NCBI GenBank assembly: GCA_024277695.1
Contig: JAJRUR010000197.1
Span: 1 to 5,113, forward strand
Length of the DNA: 5,113 bases
Direction of reading: 5' to 3'
DNA from: Bacteroidota bacterium
Lineage (GTDB): Bacteria; Bacteroidota; Bacteroidia; Chitinophagales; Saprospiraceae
Shown here: positions 1-5,113 of the stretch, one piece after another
Numbering within the stretch: the stretch's first letter is position 1
Layout of the letters: each line of letters begins with the position of its first letter
The notes under the pieces: generated by a model
Databases searched by the model: none
What the model was told of the DNA's origin: nothing
The model's input: the letters and a program-made list of their open reading frames with translations, nothing else
Made by a program: the position numbers and the translations under genes

Positions 1-108
1 CATGAAAAAGTAGAAACCTACAAACGAAGCACAGCAAAAGTGGGACGTAATGCACCTTGTCCTTGTGGATCCGGAAAAAAATATAAACACTGCCATGGAA
101 AAAAATAA
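1..108 (+). CDS. secA: SecA preprotein translocase ATPase, C-terminal end (5' partial)
   Basis: This is the 3' end of a gene that enters from the left edge: an open frame from base 1 gives 35 residues and stops at TAA 106-108. The peptide contains VGRNAPCPCGSGKKYKHCHG, the SEC-C zinc-binding motif (Cys-X-Cys-X8-Cys-His, ligand codons at 58-60, 64-66, 91-93 and 94-96). In SecA this tail follows a flexible linker and binds SecB and/or the ribosome and membrane lipids. SecA is the cytoplasmic ATPase that drives unfolded preproteins through SecYEG. The basic linker just before the motif and the stop two lysines after it fit the SecA C-terminus. SEC-C motifs also occur in other small proteins, but there they are seldom the extreme C-terminal tail in this form. 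The motor domains are outside the window. The stop overlaps the start of the next gene by 14 bases. Confidence 0.92.
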   Translation, partial: HEKVETYKRSTAKVGRNAPCPCGSGKKYKHCHGKK

Positions 109-487
109 ACCGATCTTTGTGGGGATTTTACTATGCTTTTGTCTGTCAGGATTATCTGCACAACAGATAAAAGAAGACCGTGGTGTAAAATCTGCCAGGT
201 CATACTACGAGCAGTACTACAAAAACAAAACTACACTGAGAGGATATAGAATCCAAATCGTGACCACAACAGATCGTCGTAAAATGGAAGCGAGCTTGAA
301 CAAGCTACGCAATGTCTATCCGGGATACGTGTCCAACTGGACATACACGGAACCCTACTATAAAGTCGCCGTGGGTGCCTATATCAATAAACGTACTGCC
401 AAAGAGGCCCTTTATCATTTTAGAAAAGATTTTCCCGGAAGTATATTGATTTTCTCTGATCTGCGCAAAGACGAACTCATAAGGTAA
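95..487 (+). CDS. Small exported SPOR-domain protein
   Basis: This encodes a 130-residue protein. The start is placed at ATG 95, not at the in-frame ATG 50, because 95 puts a signal peptide at the very N-terminus (MEKNK, then a hydrophobic run to about residue 20, with a likely signal peptidase I site after LSA at residue 22). An upstream start would prepend 15 residues encoded inside the secA tail. The next in-frame ATG (residue 64) would remove the signal peptide. Residues about 49-122 match a SPOR fold: GYRIQIVTTTDRRKMEAS is the first strand and helix, and YYKVAVGAYINKRTAKEAL is the typical second 'Y-K-V-x-V-G-x-[FY]' strand and helix. SPOR domains bind glycan strands stripped of stem peptides, often at division sites, so a periplasmic peptidoglycan-binding role is inferred. 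No catalytic domain is present. The gene overlaps secA by 14 bases in another frame and lies 7 bases before rodA, suggesting co-transcription and translational coupling. No Shine-Dalgarno sequence is evident. Confidence 0.85.
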   Translation: MEKNKPIFVGILLCFCLSGLSAQQIKEDRGVKSARSYYEQYYKNKTTLRGYRIQIVTTTDRRKMEASLNKLRNVYPGYVSNWTYTEPYYKVAVGAYINKRTAKEALYHFRKDFPGSILIFSDLRKDELIR

Positions 488-494
488 AGCCTAT

Positions 495-1898
495 ATGAAA
501 AGCACCACAACCGGACGGGTATTACAGAGATTTGATTGGACGAGTCTTGCTCTATTTTCCGCTCTGGTCATCATCGGGTGGTTGATGATTTATGCTTCTT
601 CTTATGGTGTCAATACAAAACCAAATATCTTAGACTTATCTACTGAAGTAGGTAAGCAGATCATTTGGATAGGCGCAGCTATAATAATATTGGTCATCAC
701 CCAAGTCATAGACGGTAGATTCTGGAGTAGTCTGGCTTATCCACTTTATGTGCTCACTATTTTGGGATTGATTGCTGTACTCGTTTTTGGCGTAACGATA
801 AAAGGGGCTACCTCATGGTTCAATATCGGGGGATTCTCACTACAACCCTCTGAATTTGCCAAATTTGGTACTGCACTGGCACTCAGTAGTTATCTGTCTT
901 ATTACAAGACAAAAATGTCTGATTTTAAAGCACGCTGGATTAGTATCAGTATCCTGTTGGCTCCCGCCTTATTGATCATGTTACAACCGGATGCAGGCTC
1001 AGCGCTTGTCTTTGTTTCTTTCTTTATTTTACTATTCAGAGCCGGAATGCCAGCCTTTGCTTATTTGATTGCCATCTCCCTTGGGTTACTCTTTGTGTTT
1101 TCTTTTTATTTAGGCCCGATGTGGATCACTTTGTTGCTCACTTGGATAGTTATGGGAGGAGTTTTATTTCAGTTGGGCAGAAAGTGGTTTGTCACACTAA
1201 CCACCATACTCCTCCTCACCCTCATCGGATACATCCTCTTTGTGAGTGGCTTCAAATACTGGGCAGTCATGGGGAGCTCTTTGACGATGTTGGGGCTAGT
1301 CATATTCCTAGTATTCAAAAAGAAGAACCCTAACTATTTGGTGTATTTGGTCTTTTTTGCTATCGGTACACTCCTTTCCATAGGCACAGAATTTGCTTTT
1401 GAAAACTTACTCAAGCCCCACCAGCAAGACCGGATCAACGTTTGGCTCAATCCAAAAAAATGCGACCCCAGAGGCGCTCTGTATAATGTACTGCAATCCA
1501 AAATAGCGATCGGGTCCGGAGGGATCAAAGGCAAGGGATATCTCGAAGGTACTATGAGCAAACTCAACTACGTCCCCGAACAGAACACAGACTTTATTTT
1601 TACTGTCATAGGCGAAGAGCAAGGCTTCGTGGGAGCTATGAGCATCATTTTGATCTTCAGCTTCTTAGTCTATAGAATAATCAGCCGCGGTGAAAAATCT
1701 GACACACTCTTTGCTAAATATTATGCATATGCATTTGCCGGAATACTCTTTACCCATTTTGTGATCAATATAGGTATGACCATGGGGCTCTTTCCTGTAA
1801 TCGGGATTCCCTTGCCCTTTGTAAGTTATGGCGGATCCAGCCTGATTGCTTTCAGCTTGATGATGGGCGTCTATCTAAAGTTAAATACCTTGAGATAG
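495..1898 (+). CDS. rodA: Rod shape-determining protein RodA (SEDS peptidoglycan glycosyltransferase)
   Basis: This is an inner-membrane polymerase that joins lipid II disaccharides into glycan strands during side-wall growth, working with the transpeptidase PBP2. Family motifs are clear: GATSWFNIGGFSLQPSEFAKFG (start near residue 104), LQPDAG (163-168), DPRGALYNVLQSKIAIGSGG (324-343) with GKG following, NYVPEQNTDFIF (358-369) and GIPLPFVSYGGSS (437-449). Asp366 in TDFIF (codon 1590-1592) is, to my knowledge, the catalytic aspartate described for RodA/FtsW. The set 'QSKIAIGSGG...GKG' favours RodA over FtsW. At 467 residues the protein is about 100 longer than E. coli RodA. The excess is mainly residues about 207-298, which read as four additional hydrophobic segments between the usual seventh helix and the large periplasmic loop; an even number keeps the topology. 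A longer form is, as far as I know, common in Bacteroidota. The gene follows the SPOR gene by 7 bases, so a shared transcript is likely. AAGG at 480-483 is a weak, distant candidate ribosome site. Confidence 0.95.
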   Translation: MKSTTTGRVLQRFDWTSLALFSALVIIGWLMIYASSYGVNTKPNILDLSTEVGKQIIWIGAAIIILVITQVIDGRFWSSLAYPLYVLTILGLIAVLVFGVTIKGATSWFNIGGFSLQPSEFAKFGTALALSSYLSYYKTKMSDFKARWISISILLAPALLIMLQPDAGSALVFVSFFILLFRAGMPAFAYLIAISLGLLFVFSFYLGPMWITLLLTWIVMGGVLFQLGRKWFVTLTTILLLTLIGYILFVSGFKYWAVMGSSLTMLGLVIFLVFKKKNPNYLVYLVFFAIGTLLSIGTEFAFENLLKPHQQDRINVWLNPKKCDPRGALYNVLQSKIAIGSGGIKGKGYLEGTMSKLNYVPEQNTDFIFTVIGEEQGFVGAMSIILIFSFLVYRIISRGEKSDTLFAKYYAYAFAGILFTHFVINIGMTMGLFPVIGIPLPFVSYGGSSLIAFSLMMGVYLKLNTLR

Positions 1899-1954
1899 TG
1901 TTAAGCTATTCTTAAAGTCCTAAACAAAATACGCAATTTAATTTATTTTTATTG

Positions 1955-1986
1955 TTGATGGTAAGCAAGTATAATTGCTTACTTTG
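1955..1986 (+). promoter_or_regulatory. Candidate Bacteroidota-type promoter for the PDZ/T9SS gene
   Basis: A TTG at 1955-1957 (in TTGTTG) lies 21 bases before TTACTTTG at 1979-1986. The latter matches the Bacteroidota -7 element TAnnTTTG at all fixed positions but one. The spacing agrees with the published TTG-N19 to 21-TAnnTTTG pattern of Bacteroides and Flavobacterium. Transcription would start a few bases after 1990, giving an AT-rich leader of about 30 bases before ATG 2027. That fits a gene that must have its own promoter if the upstream unit ends after rodA. The match was made by eye on AT-rich DNA, where chance hits are common. Confidence 0.45.
1961..1982. repeat. Perfect 8-bp inverted repeat overlapping the candidate promoter
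   Basis: GTAAGCAA (1961-1968) and TTGCTTAC (1975-1982) are exact reverse complements separated by the 6 bases GTATAA. The dyad fills the spacer of the candidate promoter and runs into its -7 element. It could be an operator for a dimeric regulator. As RNA it could be a short hairpin ending the rodA transcript, but the bases that follow (TTTGAATT) are not a clean U tract and the stem is only 8 pairs. The symmetry is certain; the function is not. Confidence 0.5.
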
Positions 1987-2026
1987 AATTATTGACTTAT
2001 TTATTCACCTTAAAAAATTTTACATC

Positions 2027-3415
2027 ATGAAATTATTTAAATTTATTTTATTCAGCAGCACTTTACTGTTGAGTTTGTCCCTGGCAGCTCAGCAAGACAT
2101 AGATCAGAACAGTAGCACAAAAATTCAGAAATGGACAACTTCGGGAGATGAAGCCTTGGAGTTGCTCCAAGACCTCGGTCTTGAAGGCCAAGTCGAAATA
2201 CAGGATGGCGAAACCATCGAAATCATCAAAATACAAAGGGAGCATCCTAGTTTTTTTGGCATAAAAGGACTGGATGATATCGCGCCGGACTTTCCGGATT
2301 TAAAAGACCTAAAGGGACATCGTTACTTTAAGCTCTACTTGGATGACAATGGCAATGTCCAAGAATACGAGTGGGATGGAGAAGGAGATCTACCTGACGA
2401 AATACAAAAGCAACTCGAACAAATCCCCACATTTGATTTGGATAGTGAAGCATTCGGCCTATGGAGAGATAAAGCCTTTTTGGGAGTCTATCTGGAAAAT
2501 ACCGAAGATGCCCAGGGTGTCCTGGTTACGGATGTGATAAAAAATACTCCTGCCGAGCAAGCGGGAATCCAAGCAGGTGATCTCATCACCCAAATCGAAG
2601 ACCAAACGATGCATGATGTAGATCAACTCACTCAATACATCCAATCATTGGAACCCGGACAGGATATAGATATCCGGATCCATCGAAATGGAAAATCAAA
2701 ATTACTCCATGCTACGCTTCGTAGAGCAAAGGACAAAAATCCGCGTATGCTTTTTCCGCATTTTTGGGAAAATACGTCAAAAAACAAAACTAAGGTCAAA
2801 CTTGGGATCCGACTGGCAGATGAGCTTTTAGAAATAAAAAATGTAGTCCCCGGATCTGCTGCAGATAAAGCCGGACTCCAAATCGGTGACCTAATAAAAT
2901 CCCTGGATGGACAAAAAGTGGATAATTTTGATGAGCTCAAAAAAGTATTGCGTAACAAAAAAAGTGGTGATAAGATAATGATCAAATATGTGCGAGACGG
3001 CAAGACCAAGCACACAGAAGCCACCCTAAAAGCTGATAAGCAACATCTTGGAGCCTACCTGCCTAAGATGCGATTCCTTACTCCTCAGCAAGATGATGAG
3101 GATATATTTATCATCAAACGCTTCAATAAATCAGACAGAATCAACCAATCTCCTGATATGGAGCTTGAGCTAAATGTCTTTCCTAACCCTAGTGGCGGTA
3201 CAGTCAATATTTCTTTTGTAGGGTCAGACGATCCTGGACAAATACGTATCGTTGGATTAGATGGTAGAGAATATTATTCCGAAACTGTTCGTCCTAAAAA
3301 TGGCAAAATCCATAAGGAGATCATCCTCCAAGATCAGCCAAGTGGAACACTTATTCTAAAAATACAACAGGCCGAGCGCACAATCACCGGAAAAATCTTG
3401 CTTCAAGACGATTAA
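2027..3415 (+). CDS. Exported tandem-PDZ protein with T9SS type A sorting domain
   Basis: This encodes a 462-residue protein. An N-terminal signal peptide (MKLFKFILFSSTLLLSLSLA, cleavage probably near AQQ at 21-23) directs Sec export, which supports ATG 2027 as start; the leader is AT-rich with no Shine-Dalgarno sequence. Residues about 24-145 form an acidic region I do not recognise. Two PDZ domains follow: about 150-232 (with the helix-turn region TPAEQAGIQAGDLITQIEDQ) and about 257-335 (SAADKAGLQIGDLIKSLDGQ). They resemble each other along their length, as after duplication. After a linker rich in charged residues, residues about 381-460 match the T9SS type A C-terminal domain: NVFPNPSGGTVNISF, then IRIVGLDGREYY, then SGTLILKIQ and a final TGKILLQ. 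This domain targets proteins across the outer membrane for surface attachment or release. No trypsin-like, S41 or metalloprotease domain is present, so this is not a DegP or Ctp protease; the PDZ domains probably bind protein C-termini or scaffold partners. It appears monocistronic, with its own promoter region and terminator. Confidence 0.87.
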   Translation: MKLFKFILFSSTLLLSLSLAAQQDIDQNSSTKIQKWTTSGDEALELLQDLGLEGQVEIQDGETIEIIKIQREHPSFFGIKGLDDIAPDFPDLKDLKGHRYFKLYLDDNGNVQEYEWDGEGDLPDEIQKQLEQIPTFDLDSEAFGLWRDKAFLGVYLENTEDAQGVLVTDVIKNTPAEQAGIQAGDLITQIEDQTMHDVDQLTQYIQSLEPGQDIDIRIHRNGKSKLLHATLRRAKDKNPRMLFPHFWENTSKNKTKVKLGIRLADELLEIKNVVPGSAADKAGLQIGDLIKSLDGQKVDNFDELKKVLRNKKSGDKIMIKYVRDGKTKHTEATLKADKQHLGAYLPKMRFLTPQQDDEDIFIIKRFNKSDRINQSPDMELELNVFPNPSGGTVNISFVGSDDPGQIRIVGLDGREYYSETVRPKNGKIHKEIILQDQPSGTLILKIQQAERTITGKILLQDD

Positions 3416-3429
3416 AGTAGAGCTGCTAC

Positions 3430-3466
3430 AATAAAGACCTTAGCAATATTTGCTAAGGTCTTTATT
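3430..3466. terminator. Bidirectional Rho-independent terminator between convergent genes
   Basis: AATAAAGACCTTAGCAA (3430-3446) and TTGCTAAGGTCTTTATT (3450-3466) form a perfect 17-bp stem with a 3-base TAT loop. The stem starts 14 bases after the PDZ gene stop. Because the arms are A-rich on the left and T-rich on the right, either strand gives a hairpin with a U-rich 3' arm; on the + strand ATTTT follows. It therefore should also end the PBP2 transcript, whose stop lies 27 bases away on the other side. No other feature is seen in the 78-bp gap. Confidence 0.92.
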
Positions 3467-3493
3467 ATTTTAAATAAGCTTTGGAATCCTAGC

Positions 3494-5113
3494 CTATGAC
3501 TTGGGGCTCATTCGGTCGAGCAGCCATTGTCTATGCGGACTGATACTATCTTGTAGATATTTTTCGATCATCAGACCGGCTATAGGCGCAGCTACCGTTC
3601 CACCCCATCCGCCGTGCTCGATATATACTGCAATCGCTATTTTGGGATCGTCTTTGGGAGCAAAAGCAAAAAATACGGAGTGATCTACTCCGCGATTTTC
3701 GGAAGTTCCTGTTTTACCACATACTGCTATCCCCGGTACGGAAGCCATACCGGCAGTTCCCTGCGCCACAGCTCGGTACATGCCCTCGATGACCGGCTCA
3801 AAATGCTCTATATCGATATTGGTTTGGTGTTTGGGATAGAGTATAGATTCTATGTTGCTTTCTTTAGTTTTGAAGTTTTTCAGAAGATGCGGTGTAAAAT
3901 AATAACCCCTATTGGCGATAATTGCTGCAAGATTAGCCATTTGGAGGGTAGTGAGCTCAATTTCTCCCTGACCAATCCCATTGGATATCAGATAAGTAGA
4001 TCTCCACCTACCTTCTTCGTGTTTGTACATCTTATTATAGAACTCCGAGTTGGGATTAAGCCCTGTGTTTTCTCCGGGCAAGTCAATGCCCAGTTTTTTA
4101 CCCAAACCAAACTTGTGGAGATGCTCCCACACTTTGTCTAGGCCATAACTGGGTCTATTAAATCCATATTGATCGATGAGCTCTCGATAACTCTGATAGA
4201 AATAAGTATTGCAGGAGATCTGAATAGCGTCCACTACATTACTATAACTAGGACCTGCATGACAGCCCCAGCTATAGGTTTTGTAATGATATGCCCCCGT
4301 ACATCGAATATGACGATCCTTGGTCACAACCCCTTCTTGTAATCCGATCAGAGCCAAAATCGGTTTAAATATAGATCCCGGAGGATATTTGGCGGATATA
4401 GCTCTATTAAAAAAGGGTTGCAAACTGTCTTTGCTCAACCGACTAAATGAAGCACCACGATCTTTATGGATCGATAGGAGATTGAGATCATAATCCGGTG
4501 CCGAAATCAGCGAGAGAATATCTCCACTTGAGGGCTCAATAGCTACGATCGATCCCTTACGTCCTTTGAGGAGCGTTTCGCCAAATTTTTGCAACTCCAG
4601 ATCTACCGACAGCAAAAGATCCTTTCCTGCAGAAGCCTCTACATCATATTGTCCAAGCTGATACCCGGATACTGTACGTCCTAAGTTGTCCTTCAGCAAA
4701 TACTGCAATCCCTTTTTGCCTTTTAATTCGTATTCATAAAATTTCTCCACACCTGTCACCCCTAAATAATCTCCTTGCTCGTAGTCTCCCGATGCATCAT
4801 CTATTTGTTTCTGATTGACCTCATTGATGTAGCCCAAAATGTGTGCAGCACTCCGAGAAGAATACGCTCGCACACTATTGATATGAAGTTCAATGCCGGG
4901 AAATTCATGCAAATGTTCTTGAAACTTTGTGATTACCCCTGCCGGTAGTTTTTTTAAGATTAATATCGGAAGGTGTTTTGAATACTGATTGGAGGACCAG
5001 TTGATCTTCATAGCTCGATTATAATCCTCATTTGTGATGCCCAGTAGATTACAAAACTTGGAAGTATCCATTTGTTTATCCATTTGGCTATACGTCATGT
5101 AAACATCATACAC
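3494..5113 (-). CDS. mrdA: Penicillin-binding protein 2, peptidoglycan D,D-transpeptidase (5' partial)
   Basis: This is the class B PBP that cross-links side-wall peptidoglycan in the Rod complex with RodA. It is anchored in the inner membrane with its catalytic domain in the periplasm. The 539 residues visible run from the right edge to TAG at 3494-3496. The frame is open at the edge, and the first codon (GTG) begins VYDVYMTY, which resembles the segment after the N-terminal 'RG.I.DRNG' box of PBP2. The anchor helix and roughly 70 residues are therefore missing, and the GTG is probably not the start. Residues about 1-165 are the pedestal (dimerisation) domain, with the conserved AHILGYINEV at 90-99 and GVTGVEKFYE at 118-127. 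The transpeptidase domain carries all three active-site motifs: SIFK 247-250 (nucleophile Ser, codon 4373-4375), SCN 300-302 and KTGT 467-470. CTGAY (271-275), GCH (283-285) and SCN form a Cys/His cluster. The gene is intact as seen and convergent with the PDZ gene. Confidence 0.95.
   Translation of the reverse strand: MYDVYMTYSQMDKQMDTSKFCNLLGITNEDYNRAMKINWSSNQYSKHLPILILKKLPAGVITKFQEHLHEFPGIELHINSVRAYSSRSAAHILGYINEVNQKQIDDASGDYEQGDYLGVTGVEKFYEYELKGKKGLQYLLKDNLGRTVSGYQLGQYDVEASAGKDLLLSVDLELQKFGETLLKGRKGSIVAIEPSSGDILSLISAPDYDLNLLSIHKDRGASFSRLSKDSLQPFFNRAISAKYPPGSIFKPILALIGLQEGVVTKDRHIRCTGAYHYKTYSWGCHAGPSYSNVVDAIQISCNTYFYQSYRELIDQYGFNRPSYGLDKVWEHLHKFGLGKKLGIDLPGENTGLNPNSEFYNKMYKHEEGRWRSTYLISNGIGQGEIELTTLQMANLAAIIANRGYYFTPHLLKNFKTKESNIESILYPKHQTNIDIEHFEPVIEGMYRAVAQGTAGMASVPGIAVCGKTGTSENRGVDHSVFFAFAPKDDPKIAIAVYIEHGGWGGTVAAPIAGLMIEKYLQDSISPHRQWLLDRMSPKS

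Noticed and set aside
50..94. An earlier ATG (50) as the start of the SPOR protein
   Set aside because: It would add 15 residues encoded within the conserved secA zinc motif and bury the signal peptide. ATG 95 gives a normal signal peptide at the N-terminus.
1901..1915. Short inverted repeat TTAAG-N5-CTTAA just after the rodA stop, as a terminator
   Set aside because: Only five AT-rich pairs and no U tract follow; this is expected by chance in such DNA.
2632..3024. A 130-codon open frame on the - strand within the PDZ gene
   Set aside because: It is antisense to the two PDZ domains, whose protein pattern is clearly the real one. The serine- and leucine-rich translation is typical of a shadow frame.
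2027..3415. Calling the PDZ protein a DegP/HtrA or C-terminal processing protease
   Set aside because: There is no GNSGG-type or Ser-Lys catalytic motif and no protease-sized domain before or after the PDZ pair.
3614..4141. A 175-codon open frame on the + strand opposite the PBP2 gene
   Set aside because: It lies wholly antisense to the conserved PBP2 transpeptidase coding sequence. Its translation shows no domain, signal or family pattern, and it has no start context of its own.
5111..5113. GTG at the right edge as the true start of the PBP2 gene
   Set aside because: There is no membrane anchor after it, and the sequence aligns with an internal part of PBP2 N-terminal domains. The frame simply runs off the window.

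Overview
The window looks like a chromosomal segment of a Bacteroidota bacterium. The evidence is a C-terminal type IX secretion (T9SS) sorting domain on one protein, an enlarged RodA, the Cys/His-rich transpeptidase of a Bacteroidota-type PBP2, start codons without clear Shine-Dalgarno sequences, and a plausible TTG/TAnnTTTG-type promoter. A marine or activated-sludge lineage such as Saprospiria is possible, but I cannot fix the class from the sequence. Base composition and codon use look even throughout, and there are no mobile elements, RNA genes or CRISPR repeats.

Layout. Positions 1-108 (+) are the last 35 codons of secA, ending in its zinc-binding SEC-C tail. The next gene (95-487, +) starts inside the secA tail and encodes a small exported SPOR-domain protein. 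Seven bases later rodA (495-1898, +) encodes the SEDS-family peptidoglycan glycosyltransferase of the elongation machinery. These three genes look like one transcription unit. A 128-bp intergenic region (1899-2026) holds a perfect 8-bp dyad overlapping a candidate promoter. It is followed by a monocistronic gene (2027-3415, +) for an exported protein with two PDZ domains and a T9SS sorting tail. A strong bidirectional hairpin terminator (3430-3466) separates it from the convergent gene for penicillin-binding protein 2 (3494-5113, -), whose 5' end lies beyond the window.

How the genes fit together. RodA (glycan polymerase) and PBP2 (transpeptidase) are the two halves of the Rod complex that builds side-wall peptidoglycan. 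Here they are encoded convergently and separated by the PDZ gene, not in tandem in an mre-type operon. The SPOR protein may also bind peptidoglycan, so the secA-SPOR-rodA unit couples export and wall synthesis. The PDZ protein is probably secreted through T9SS and has no visible link to wall synthesis beyond position. Most of the window is housekeeping. I see no convincing new system; the points worth checking are the gene arrangement, the small SPOR protein, the protease-less PDZ protein and the dyad over its promoter.
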